A DNA stretch of 64,000 nucleotides from Hoeflea_A sp039025395 (lineage in GTDB: Bacteria > Pseudomonadota > Alphaproteobacteria > Rhizobiales > Rhizobiaceae): the NCBI GenBank assembly GCA_039025395.1, contig JBCCOK010000004.1, forward strand, positions 62,001 to 126,000, read 5' to 3'. This document shows, in pieces, positions 25,393 to 33,769 of this stretch (its first letter is position 1; every line of letters starts with the position of its first letter). The notes below the pieces were generated by a model. The model was not told the DNA's origin. It did not search any database and saw only the letters and a program-made list of their open reading frames with translations. A program made the translations under genes and the position numbers.

Positions 25393-25630
25393 AGGGTAGA
25401 TTTGACAAAAGCCGAATCTGCGACTGGCATTATGGACAAATAGCGTTTCTCTCGCTGCGTCCAGCAGCGTTGTAGGCTGGTTTGAACCTAGGAAAGGTGG
25501 CAGTGCTCAACGCGACGAAAATAACCTTCCCTCCTGGAAGAACTTAGTCACCTTGTCCGGATAGGCGATCTTCGACATTCGGCTTTTACCAGCCAATCTT
25601 TTTGCGGTGCGACGAGCGACAGCTCAATAC

Positions 25631-25861
25631 TCATTTCGCCTTTGGCTTTCGGACCGGACTTAACCCCTCACGTTGTGCCAATTTGCGCGCTAGCTTGCGT
25701 GATCTTCTTATCGCCTCTGCTTTTTTGCGGGCTCTTTTTTCTGAGGGCTTTTCAAATGCACGCCGGGCTTTCATTTCACGAAACAGCCCTTCACGCTGCA
25801 ACTTCTTTTTCAGTACACGAAGGGCCTGATCGACATTGTTGTCTCGTACAAGTATGCGCAA
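25631..25861 (-). CDS. rpsU: 30S ribosomal protein S21
   Basis: A 76-residue basic protein matching alphaproteobacterial S21: MRILVRDNNVDQALRVLKKK, then LQREGLFREMKARRAFEKPS, then a lysine/arginine-rich tail RKLARKLAQREGLSPVRKP. S21 joins the small ribosomal subunit near the anti-Shine-Dalgarno site. It lies beside a cold-shock gene, a combination often found in Rhizobiales. The 238 bp on the other side (25393-25630) hold no gene I can support. Confidence 0.95.
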   Translation of the reverse strand: MRILVRDNNVDQALRVLKKKLQREGLFREMKARRAFEKPSEKRARKKAEAIRRSRKLARKLAQREGLSPVRKPKAK

Positions 25862-25909
25862 ATGAGAGTCCTTTTCGGTGCAAGCAGTGACATTCAGAAG
25901 TGGGCTTAA

Positions 25910-26089
25910 CTAGCAATCCTCTGCTTGCTTTTCGAGGCGAGCGGCCCTTAGCCTTGCGGTTTTCCTGCGCTGCCTGGCCTCTTCCTTTTCCAGTATTTCA
26001 CGGAAGATGCGGTCGGTCATTTCTGCCTTGGATTCAGCGTTCGAGCGTGTCGGATTATGCGATGGGACATTAGGCTGCGTATTGATCAC
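25910..26089 (-). CDS. Small basic protein of unknown function
   Basis: A 59-residue frame that starts with GTG, which makes it easy to miss. GAGGAG lies seven bases before the GTG, a strong ribosome binding site. The product reads VINTQPNVPSHNPTRSN then AESKAEMTDRIFREILEKEE and a basic end ARQRRKTARLRAARLEKQAE before DC. The second half is highly charged and helical, possibly RNA- or protein-binding. It lies upstream of rpsU on the same strand, 48 bp apart, and downstream of a cold-shock gene. I do not recognise the family. Confidence 0.6.
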   Translation of the reverse strand: MINTQPNVPSHNPTRSNAESKAEMTDRIFREILEKEEARQRRKTARLRAARLEKQAEDC

Positions 26090-26302
26090 CTGTTACTCCT
26101 CATGTGGTCAACAATCGCTCAAGGTATGCGGGCTGGTTGCCGCCAGTGATTGTCAATCGTACTTGATGGCTTTGCCGTCCCGATCCAGACGATGCAGCTG
26201 TCCTCGCTCCCAAAGCTGCCGATGCTGCCAGTACATCCGTGGTCAGCATCTGGTTAGAGCAACTGTGGGAACGTGCTAGTGCCAGCCTGGGCCGGCACGG
26301 CT

Positions 26303-26515
26303 TTATTCGGCTATGGACAGATTGGTGGCTGCTTGTTTGCCGGATCTGCTGTCGGTCTCAAGCTCGTATTCAACGATCTGGCCCTCTGACAGAGAATGAA
26401 TTCCTGACCGTTCAAGCGCCGATATGTGCACAAAAGCATCCTTGGAACCATCATCCGGTTGGATAAAACCAAAGCCCTTGTTCGTATTGAAGAACTTCAC
26501 CGTACCTCTAATCAT
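26303..26515 (-). CDS. Cold-shock protein (CspA family)
   Basis: A 70-residue single cold-shock domain. RNP1 is KGFGFIQP and RNP2 is VHISAL, within GTVKFFNTNKGFGFIQPDD and ending SGKQAATNLSIAE. AAAGGA eight bases before the ATG at 26515 sets the start; a longer frame to 26548 adds residues atypical of the family. The protein binds single-stranded RNA or DNA and helps translation or transcription in the cold or under stress. It lies upstream of the small basic ORF and rpsU on the same strand. Confidence 0.92.
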   Translation of the reverse strand: MIRGTVKFFNTNKGFGFIQPDDGSKDAFVHISALERSGIHSLSEGQIVEYELETDSRSGKQAATNLSIAE

Positions 26516-26724
26516 CAAATACATCCTTTCAACGCACGTAAGCCGCAAGGCACACCATGCGCTTTTGCAGCCAGTTTTCGCTCACATTGTCAGGAAGAAA
26601 CTTTGTTAAACGGCGAACCGCATATCGAGGTTGAGCCCAAACGAATGTACAACGTTGTGTACGTATATATAGTGGGCGCGGACCACGATTGCCAACGTTT
26701 TCCTTTCGCATTGGGTTTACCCCT

Positions 26725-27040
26725 CTAGACACAACATCTCTGGATCGGCGAATGAGAGGGCCGATAGAGCAATTCAAATGCCCAGCAAAACGCCGCTTTT
26801 TCCTCAGCGCAGATCTCCAACACTTGATTTTGACAGCTGAACCTTTTGGGCTCGGCGGTGAAGGGCAGTTCTGAGCCGATGTTGCGTAGGACCTTGCGGG
26901 CAGCCGCTTTTGGGCAGCGCTTGTCTTTCAGTGAACAGCGATTGCAATCCTTTTTGCTCGCGCGATACCTCACCATGCTGCTGGCGTCGACGAGAGATAT
27001 TTGCTTGCGATAGATTTTCTACCTTGGCCGCAAGGAGCAT
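26725..27040 (-). mobile_element. IS1182-type transposase remnant
   Basis: The minus strand carries YRASKKDCNRCSLKDKRCPK followed by AAARKVLRNIG, the cysteine-rich segment typical of IS1182-family transposases. What follows is out of place or in another frame (FSCQNQVLEICAEEKAAFCW), so only a fragment remains, with no DDE core in one frame. The surrounding 26516-26724 shows only the csp upstream region. Confidence 0.55.
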
Positions 27041-27085
27041 CCCGCCGGGCGGATAAAGGCGTAACTTTGGTGGTTATAGGTGAGG

Positions 27086-27120
27086 TCATCTCGCGATAAT
27101 TGAACGTTCTCGCGAGATGA
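27086..27120. repeat. Perfect 11-bp inverted repeat
   Basis: TCATCTCGCGA at 27086-27096 and TCGCGAGATGA at 27110-27120 are exact reverse complements with a 13-base loop. It lies just beyond the IS5 remnant. There is no T-run typical of a terminator, so it may be an element end or a binding site. Confidence 0.6.
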
Positions 27121-27937
27121 CTTCATCTACGATCCAGCTGACGACAGGTACACGCGTCCTGCCGGGAACACTCTGGGCCATCGACTCATTAAACCGGAGC
27201 CAAATTCTGATTGAAGCGGGTTTGACGGAGGCGAGATGGTTACCATCTCGTTTGTCATAGCGCATTGCGACGGCCCGGACGTGTCTGGATTTTTTGAAGA
27301 AGCGCTCGTAAGCGTTGTCTTGTCTGTAGAGCCATTCGCTGAACCCAGACGGATTGCGCCGATGCAGCATGGCGCGGATATTGCCCAAGGCGCCGCGCTG
27401 TGCGAGCCATTGGCGCAGCTCATCGCAGTCATAGGCCCTGTCGGCCGGCAGGATGTTGCCTTGCCGCAATGTGCCGAACATGTTGGCGGCACTGCGCCCG
27501 TCATTGGCCTGGCCCTGGGTCAGCTTCAGGGCAATCGTGAAGCCCGATGCATCGACGAGCGCATGGATCTTGGTTGTCAGCGCGCCCCGCGAGCGACCCA
27601 TGCAACGGAATCGGGCTGGATTTTTTGCCATTGGCGGCGTGTTCATGAACCCGGATGGACGAGGAATCGATCAACTGGACATCGCCATCGTAAGCCTCTG
27701 ATCCGGCTTCTAAAAGATCCCATACGCCGGCCTTAAGCCATCGGTTGAAGCGGTTCACACAGGTCGTGTGCGGACAATAGCGGGAGGGGATATCCGCCCA
27801 GGGGGCACTGATCGCAAACCTCAGAAAATGCCGTTCAAAACCCGTCGGTCATCAACCCGTGGGACACCGCGCGGCTTGTTCGGAAACAATGGTTTGATCA
27901 CCGACCAATCAAAATCCGTCAAATCAAAACGCGCCAT
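27086..27937 (-). mobile_element. IS5-family (IS427-type) transposase, disrupted
   Basis: OrfA begins at the ATG at 27937 (MARFDLTDFDWSVIKPLFPN, KPRGVPRVDDRRVLNGIF) and hits a stop near 27822, where one base appears to be missing. It continues in another frame as VNRFNRWLKAGVWDLLEA and VQLIDSSSIRVHEHAANGKK. OrfB follows from 27646 in the third frame: RGALTTKIHALVDASG, LPADRAYDCDELRQWL and the DDE-type end NAYERFFKKSRHVRAVAMRY. A frameshift between the two ORFs is normal in this group, but the OrfA lesion is not. The frame runs past the usual family end (RFNES) to a stop at 27086 in flanking DNA. Confidence 0.8.
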
Positions 27938-28010
27938 CTTCAATCTTCTCGTTTGAGGGAATCGAATCAGAGCTTACCAAAAAGGGGATTCCCATTCATG
28001 ACTATGTGAC

Positions 28011-29174
28011 CTACGCTGAATAGTGGGCGATGAAGGCGCGATCGGGCTCGACGCCGAGCCCGGGCCCGTTCGGGATGGCAGCAAAGCCGCCCGTTTTCCT
28101 GACCTGCGCCTTTATGTCGAGCTTCTCGGTCAGCAGATCGTCACGGAACTTGTTGTCCGTTGTGTCGAACTCCAGCATCGGCTCACGCGGGTTCAGTCCG
28201 CCGGGCAGGGGCGGCATGGCCGCCAACAGTTGCAGATTGGTGGCGAGAGCGATCGCCGAACCCCAGACATGGTTGACCACCGGCGTGAAATGCGCATGGC
28301 ACAGCGCGAGCACTCTCAAGTACTCGGTGATCCCGCCCAGGGCACACACCTCCGGTTGCGCGATGTCCAACCCCCGGCTTTCGAGAAGCGCGCGCCAGCC
28401 CCATCGGTTGAACTCGGCTTCACCGCCCGAGATATTGACTTTCAGCCCCGAGCGCAGCTCGCGATAGCCATCATGATCTTCCGGTGCGACGGGTTCCTCG
28501 AACCAATAGGCTCCCAGTTCTTCCAAAGCGCGACCGACATAGAAGGCATCATGGGTCGTGTAGCAATGATTGGCGTCGACCATGAAGTCGAAGTCATCGC
28601 CCACACCCTTGCGGACGGCGTTGCAAAGTATAATGTCGTCGCGCGGCCCGAGGCCCACCTTCATCTTGGTAGCGACAAAGCCCATATCCTTGATCGCTTC
28701 AGCTTCATCGGAAAAACGCGCTGCCAAGGAATCGACGTTTTCGCGCCGCAGCATCATGCCATAGCCGTAAACCTGGACCCGGTCGCGGTGGTTGCCGCCG
28801 ATGAGCTTGTAGATGGGCAGGCCCGATGCCTTGCCTGCAATATCCCACAGCGCGATATCGACGCCCGACAAGGCCTGCAATGGCATGCCCTTTTGGCCGT
28901 GGTCGCGCATCAGGTTGTAAACCTTGTGCCAGATCACATCGCGGTCCAGCGGATCCATGCCCACCACCATGGGCGCTATCACAGTTTCGACGATCCCCTT
29001 GTTTGCCCGTGCAATGTTTCCGGGGCCAAAACACTCGCCCCAGCCCGTGATTCCTTCATCCGTTGAGACTTCCACCAGGTGAGAGGTGCGCTTTTTATAG
29101 TATTGCTGTGAATATCCCAGTTCCTCGAGCATATCGTATTCAAGGACGTGGCTCTGGATTTTTGTGATTTTCAT
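28011..29174 (-). CDS. Enolase-superfamily (mandelate racemase type) sugar-acid dehydratase
   Basis: A 387-residue member of the mandelate racemase/muconate lactonising group. Active-site residues are readable: K170 and K172 in ATKMKVG, metal ligands D200 in VDANHCY, E226 in WFEEPV and E252 in GGEAEF, and the general base H302 in VVNHVWG. The KxK plus His pattern fits dehydratases of acid sugars, which form 2-keto-3-deoxy acids. It is the last gene of an operon with an aldehyde dehydrogenase, an aldo/keto reductase and a sugar importer. The substrate is probably an aldonate or uronate derived from the imported sugar. Which one cannot be told from sequence alone. Confidence 0.85.
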   Translation of the reverse strand: MKITKIQSHVLEYDMLEELGYSQQYYKKRTSHLVEVSTDEGITGWGECFGPGNIARANKGIVETVIAPMVVGMDPLDRDVIWHKVYNLMRDHGQKGMPLQALSGVDIALWDIAGKASGLPIYKLIGGNHRDRVQVYGYGMMLRRENVDSLAARFSDEAEAIKDMGFVATKMKVGLGPRDDIILCNAVRKGVGDDFDFMVDANHCYTTHDAFYVGRALEELGAYWFEEPVAPEDHDGYRELRSGLKVNISGGEAEFNRWGWRALLESRGLDIAQPEVCALGGITEYLRVLALCHAHFTPVVNHVWGSAIALATNLQLLAAMPPLPGGLNPREPMLEFDTTDNKFRDDLLTEKLDIKAQVRKTGGFAAIPNGPGLGVEPDRAFIAHYSA

Positions 29175-29216
29175 GGCTGTCTCCGCGGGGTCCTCAAAAC
29201 TTGAAAAATGCCCCTC

Positions 29217-30647
29217 TCAGAGCGCCCGCGACACGCGCTTGACCGCCAGATATTCGTGCAGTGCCAATCGGGAGCAGTCATGGCCGATACCGGATTGGCC
29301 AAAGCCGCCATGGGGTAAATCGATGTCGTATTTCACGCCGTTTATCTGAACTTCGCCGTAACGCAGATCGGCAGCGCAGCGCTCGGCTTTCGCGATGTCG
29401 CGGGTGAATACATAGGCGGTTAGCCCGCCGTCTTCACAATCATTTGCCTGTGCCATGACCTGATCATGGTCGTCGAAGGTCAACAGGCAGACGACCGGCC
29501 CGAATATCTCGTCCCGGTAGATCTGCATGTCTTCAGACACATCCGACAAGACGGTGGGCGCAAAGAAGTGTCCTTTCTCCATGCCGTCCGGACGACCGCC
29601 ACCGGCAAGAAGTCTCGCCCCACCGGACACGGCGTCATCGACAAGACCCTTCACGCGCCTCCAGGCCTTGCCGTCGATCATCGGGCCGGTGACAATGTCG
29701 GCATTCTTGTCGAAACCGACCGGTGTGTTTTCGGCGCGTTCGACAATTTTCGCCGTGAAGGCGTCGGCAACGCTTGCTTCAACAAAAACCCGATTGGGCG
29801 TGACGCAAATCTGACCGGAATTGTTGAACTTGACCGCGCACACGATGTCGGCGGCCAGGTCAAGATCCGCATCGGCAAATACTAGAACCGGGGCGTTGCC
29901 GCCCAATTCCATCGAATAGCGTTTGATCGATGTCGCACCGGTTTTCATGATGTGGCGACCGGTCGGTGTCGATCCGATCAGCGTCAACAGGGCAGGGACG
30001 TCCGATGCCGACAGGGCATCCGCGGCTTCGTAAGTGCTGGTGGTCAGAATCTGAACGACACCGTCGGGCAATCCGATTTTGGCGCATAACTCGCCGACCG
30101 CATAGGCGGAGACCGGCGTTGCCGCCGAGGGGCGGATGATGATCGGACACCCGGATGCCATGGCGGGCCCGATCTTGAAAGCGAGGTTCAAAAGGGGAAA
30201 GTTCCAGGCCAGATAGGCAACGGCCACCCCGACCGGTTCATGCACGAGCGTGTGCGTGTGCGTCCCGGCCCGATCCGGCAGGACTTCATCGCTGACGCGG
30301 GCGATTTCGTCGGCGTAGAACTCAAGCGAATTCTTCAAACTATCGAAATCTTCCTGTGTTCCGCCCCAGGACTTGCCCATTTCCTGATGGATACAGTCGC
30401 GCAGGTGCTCTTCATTCGCGATCACATCGTCGCGCAGTCTGTGCATCCACGCCTGACGCTCGGCAATGGTTGTCTTCGACCATGTCGGAAAAGCGGCCTT
30501 GGCCGCGGCAAGCGCCCGTGCCACGTCATTCATCCCGGCAGCCGCAACCTGTCCAATCGATTCCTCCGTCGCCGGGTTGATCACGTCGATTTCCGCTTCG
30601 CCGTCGCAGAGTTGGCCAGCGATATACATTTTCTTTGAATAACTCAT
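29217..30647 (-). CDS. NAD(P)-dependent aldehyde dehydrogenase
   Basis: A 476-residue aldehyde dehydrogenase. The catalytic cysteine is C281 in NNSGQICVTPNRV, the general base Glu lies in SMELGGNAPVLVF, and the cofactor stretch includes YLAWNFPLLNLAFKIGPA. It resembles succinate-semialdehyde or alpha-ketoglutarate-semialdehyde dehydrogenases. The ATG at 30647 gives a normal N-terminus; the open frame upstream to 30710 overlaps the intergenic region. In an oxidative sugar-acid pathway it would oxidise a late aldehyde such as 2-oxoglutarate semialdehyde or lactaldehyde. That is inference. Confidence 0.88.
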   Translation of the reverse strand: MSYSKKMYIAGQLCDGEAEIDVINPATEESIGQVAAAGMNDVARALAAAKAAFPTWSKTTIAERQAWMHRLRDDVIANEEHLRDCIHQEMGKSWGGTQEDFDSLKNSLEFYADEIARVSDEVLPDRAGTHTHTLVHEPVGVAVAYLAWNFPLLNLAFKIGPAMASGCPIIIRPSAATPVSAYAVGELCAKIGLPDGVVQILTTSTYEAADALSASDVPALLTLIGSTPTGRHIMKTGATSIKRYSMELGGNAPVLVFADADLDLAADIVCAVKFNNSGQICVTPNRVFVEASVADAFTAKIVERAENTPVGFDKNADIVTGPMIDGKAWRRVKGLVDDAVSGGARLLAGGGRPDGMEKGHFFAPTVLSDVSEDMQIYRDEIFGPVVCLLTFDDHDQVMAQANDCEDGGLTAYVFTRDIAKAERCAADLRYGEVQINGVKYDIDLPHGGFGQSGIGHDCSRLALHEYLAVKRVSRAL

Positions 30648-30673
30648 GGCTTCTTGCCTCTCTTTTGTGCGGC

Positions 30674-31648
30674 CTAGAACGGTCTTTCGTTGCTGGTAAG
30701 GTCCAGCCAATCGCGCGCCGCGGCATCGAGTTGCAGCGCACCCGCATTGGCGGAGGATGCGATCTGACCGGTGGTTTCAGCACCGTTGAGGGCGACGACA
30801 GGAAAGTCCTGGCTAATGACGTAAGCCAGAGCGATTTCGAACATGTTCATGCCGTTTGCTTCGCCGAATTCCTCGGCCCGGCGTTTGCGCTCGAAATTGC
30901 CGTCTGAATAAAAGACGCGCACCAGATCCGCGTCCGACGTGTCGTTGCGATCGGCGCGGGCAAAGAATCCGCGGCCCAAAGCCGACCAAGCCGCCATCAT
31001 GAAGTTGTTCTGCGCGAACCATGTTTTGTCGTTCTCGTCCGTGACGACGGTATCGGGCCAAAAGGGCTCATTGGCCTTGGCCAGCGAGAAATTCGGGCTG
31101 GAACTCATCATCTCCGCCTTGCTGTTGGCGCGGGCATATTCGATCGCTTCCTGAATACGGGCCGTTGACCAATTCGAAGCGCCGTAGGCCTGAATGCGGC
31201 CGGCTTTCACCTCTTCGTCCAGTGCGTCCACCAGGGGGCCGACGGGATAGTCGGGTCGATCGCGGTGGAACATCCACAGGTCAAGACGGTCCGTTTTGAG
31301 GCGCGCAAGGGAACCGTCGATTGCCCGGTGGATTGAAGGCGGGTCGATCACCGCACCACCCGGATGCAACGGGGCACAATAGCCGGTAATCAGACCTTTG
31401 CTCGCCAGGACGATTTTCTCGCGCATGCCGGGGCGTGCTTGCAGCCAGTCTCCGATAACCATTTCGGAGTAGCCGTGCTCTTCCACCGCGCCGTAGACTT
31501 CGGCCGTGTCGATGTAAGTGCCGCCGTTCTCGACAAAGGCGTCAAGCAGGGCAAAGTCGCGTTGCGTCGTATCGGGGTGCAGTATCATTGTGCCCATGCC
31601 GATGGCCGATACCGGAATTGAAAACGGCGCGATGTCGTAGGTTCTCAT
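30674..31648 (-). CDS. Aldo/keto reductase
   Basis: A 324-residue aldo/keto reductase barrel. Catalytic elements are Asp and Tyr in YIDTAEVYG, Lys in LASKGLITG and His in WMFHRDRPD. The cofactor region includes YGASNWSTARIQEA and a late FPVVALNGAETTGQ stretch. The start at 31648 is set by AGGGA eight bases upstream; two ATGs further upstream are possible. In sugar operons such enzymes act as aldose or lactone-forming dehydrogenases, or reduce a catabolic aldehyde. It follows the ABC permease gene after 87 bp. Confidence 0.85.
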   Translation of the reverse strand: MRTYDIAPFSIPVSAIGMGTMILHPDTTQRDFALLDAFVENGGTYIDTAEVYGAVEEHGYSEMVIGDWLQARPGMREKIVLASKGLITGYCAPLHPGGAVIDPPSIHRAIDGSLARLKTDRLDLWMFHRDRPDYPVGPLVDALDEEVKAGRIQAYGASNWSTARIQEAIEYARANSKAEMMSSSPNFSLAKANEPFWPDTVVTDENDKTWFAQNNFMMAAWSALGRGFFARADRNDTSDADLVRVFYSDGNFERKRRAEEFGEANGMNMFEIALAYVISQDFPVVALNGAETTGQIASSANAGALQLDAAARDWLDLTSNERPF

Positions 31649-31735
31649 CTCTTCATTCCCTGTCATTTTCACTGCTGTCCCGATCATTGTGATCAGCTGA
31701 TCGAAACCGGATTGTCAGCCGCAGCCGGCGCACGG

Positions 31736-32953
31736 TCAGCGCCCTCCAACATTGTTGCGAGACACGGCGTCGATGGCGACGGCAAGGAGCAGGATGGCGC
31801 CCGACACCATCAGCTTGTCGGCCGCCGACGCGCCGGTCAGATCGAGACCGTTCCCGAGCGATCCAATCACCAAGGCGCCAAGGATCGCGTTCCAGACCGA
31901 ACCACGCCCGCCGAAGAGCGAGGTCCCGCCAATCACCGCGGCGCCGATGGCCTCAAGCAGGAGAGAACCGCCGGCGAAGGCTGTGTAGGACACAGAGCCG
32001 AAACGCGAGGCCCCGAAGATACCGCCGATGGCAGCCATCAATCCGACAATGGCGAAGGCCGAGACGCGGATACGCTGGACCTTGATACCCACCCGGCGTG
32101 CGCTTTCGGCGTTGCCGCCAACCGCGAAGAGCGACCTGCCATAGGGGGTCGAGGTGGTGATCCAACCCAGAAGTGCCGTAAAGGCGACCAGAAGAACGAG
32201 CAGCAACGGCAAAGACCGGTAGGCGTTGAGCGTCAGCACAACGGCCAGAACGATAACGCCGAAGGCGACAACCTGACCCCACAGCGCCAAGGGGCTGTCC
32301 AACTCCAGCCCTTTTTCCCTTCGTTGGCTCTGTTTGCGCAGATTGGCGAACGCGAAAAACGCAATCACCACGACCGCCAACACAAGGCCCCAGATGTCCG
32401 GGATCAGTACACGCGCAATGCCGCGGACAAAAGGGTCGCCAACGTTCAGATTTCCTGTCGGCAGGATTTTCTGCATAAGGCCCTGGTAGCCAAGCAGGCC
32501 CGCAAGCGTGACCACAAAGCTTGGAATGCCGACATAAGCCACAAGAAGCCCCTGGGCCGCACCCATGACAATGCCCACGAGGATCACGATCAGACAGGCC
32601 AGCCAGCCGGGCACGCCGGCCAGGATCAGCACTCCGAGGAGCGCTGCACAAACCCCCGCTGTTGCCGCTGCAGAAAGATCGATCTCGCCGAGGAGCAGCA
32701 CGACGGTGATGCCGACGGCCAACGTCGCGATAACAGCGGATTGCATGAACAGGTTGTAGACGTTGCGCGGGCTCAGAAAGATCGCGCGAAAGCTCTCAGC
32801 CTCGCCCGAAACCAGATCGATAAGCGGCAGTACCACTCCGAAATAGCCCCAGATGGCTGCCAGTGCGAGCAGCACCGGGACAAAGGTACCAAATTGCGTT
32901 TCCCGCATGGTGCGGAATCGTTCAAGGAGGGTCGATTTGGCCTCAGCCTGCAT
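31736..32953 (-). CDS. Sugar ABC transporter permease (XylH/FrcC type)
   Basis: A 405-residue inner-membrane permease with about ten hydrophobic segments. The conserved part reads LLLGEIDLSAAATAGVCAA early and FAVGGNAESARRVGIKVQRI with GGTSLFGGRGSVWNAILGA late, typical of the ribose/xylose (CUT2) importer family. It overlaps the ATPase gene by 11 bases. An extended polar loop (LRKQSQRREKGLELDSP) between two membrane segments is in line with XylH-like proteins. Confidence 0.92.
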   Translation of the reverse strand: MQAEAKSTLLERFRTMRETQFGTFVPVLLALAAIWGYFGVVLPLIDLVSGEAESFRAIFLSPRNVYNLFMQSAVIATLAVGITVVLLLGEIDLSAAATAGVCAALLGVLILAGVPGWLACLIVILVGIVMGAAQGLLVAYVGIPSFVVTLAGLLGYQGLMQKILPTGNLNVGDPFVRGIARVLIPDIWGLVLAVVVIAFFAFANLRKQSQRREKGLELDSPLALWGQVVAFGVIVLAVVLTLNAYRSLPLLLVLLVAFTALLGWITTSTPYGRSLFAVGGNAESARRVGIKVQRIRVSAFAIVGLMAAIGGIFGASRFGSVSYTAFAGGSLLLEAIGAAVIGGTSLFGGRGSVWNAILGALVIGSLGNGLDLTGASAADKLMVSGAILLLAVAIDAVSRNNVGGR

Positions 32954-33758
32954 CGTTTTGCTCCCTGTCGAGCCCGCTCGTCATGGCGACAACGATCTGG
33001 TCGGCGGTCGTTTCGGATGTTTGGTATGTGGCAACATTGGCACCGTGGCGCAGAACTGTGATCCGGTCGGACACTTCAAAAATGTCTCTCATATTGTGCG
33101 AGATATAGACAACGGCGTGGTTGGTTTCACGCAGTCGTTTGACCACCTCCAAGACCTGCCGAGTCTGGGCCACGCCCAGAGCAGCGGTGGGTTCGTCCAA
33201 CATCACAACGGTGCTTTCGGCCCCGACCGCTCGCGCTATGGCAATCGCCTGACGCTGTCCTCCTGAAAGGCCGCCCACCTTGGCGCGGACCGATCGAAGC
33301 GTGCGAACCTCAAGCTTGTCGATGGCTTTTTTCGCCTTCACTTCCATTTTCAGATCATCAAGCGGCCGCAACAGACGTGGAATAAAGCCCCATCCCGATT
33401 TGACGGGCTCGGCTCCGAGCGACAGGTTCGCCGCAACATCAAGATTTTCGCAGAGTGCAAGGTCCTGATAGACGATTTGAATGCCGAGTTCGCTGGCATC
33501 GTTCGGGGACGAAACGCTGATTTCCACATCATCGAGGAAGAATTGCCCCTCATCGGCCGCAGAGGCGCCGGCCAGCACTTTCATAAGGGTCGATTTTCCG
33601 GCTCCGTTATCACCGACCAGGGCCATGACTTCACCACGGGCCACCTCGAAGTCGACGCCGCGCAATGCATGCACGCCACCAAATCGTTTCTGAATCCCGC
33701 GCACGGCAAGGTGGGCTGGTGGGGCAGCTTGCCCCACCATGTCGTCATTAAGTGTCAT
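32943..33758 (-). CDS. Sugar ABC transporter ATPase, single-domain (FrcA type)
   Basis: A 271-residue ATPase with Walker A GDNGAGKST, signature LSGGQRQAIAIARA, Walker B VVMLDEPTAALG and an H-loop in YISHNM. CUT2 importers often have a double ATPase of about 500 residues. This one carries a single domain, like FrcA of rhizobial fructose uptake, and would work as a homodimer. It lies between the binding-protein gene (11 bp upstream) and the permease gene (overlapping). Confidence 0.92.
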   Translation of the reverse strand: MTLNDDMVGQAAPPAHLAVRGIQKRFGGVHALRGVDFEVARGEVMALVGDNGAGKSTLMKVLAGASAADEGQFFLDDVEISVSSPNDASELGIQIVYQDLALCENLDVAANLSLGAEPVKSGWGFIPRLLRPLDDLKMEVKAKKAIDKLEVRTLRSVRAKVGGLSGGQRQAIAIARAVGAESTVVMLDEPTAALGVAQTRQVLEVVKRLRETNHAVVYISHNMRDIFEVSDRITVLRHGANVATYQTSETTADQIVVAMTSGLDREQNDAG

Positions 33759-33769
33759 TGAAGATCCGT

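Noticed and set aside
31712..33061. A 449-codon plus-strand frame over the sugar permease gene
   Set aside because: Same antisense effect; the minus strand encodes an evident CUT2 permease.
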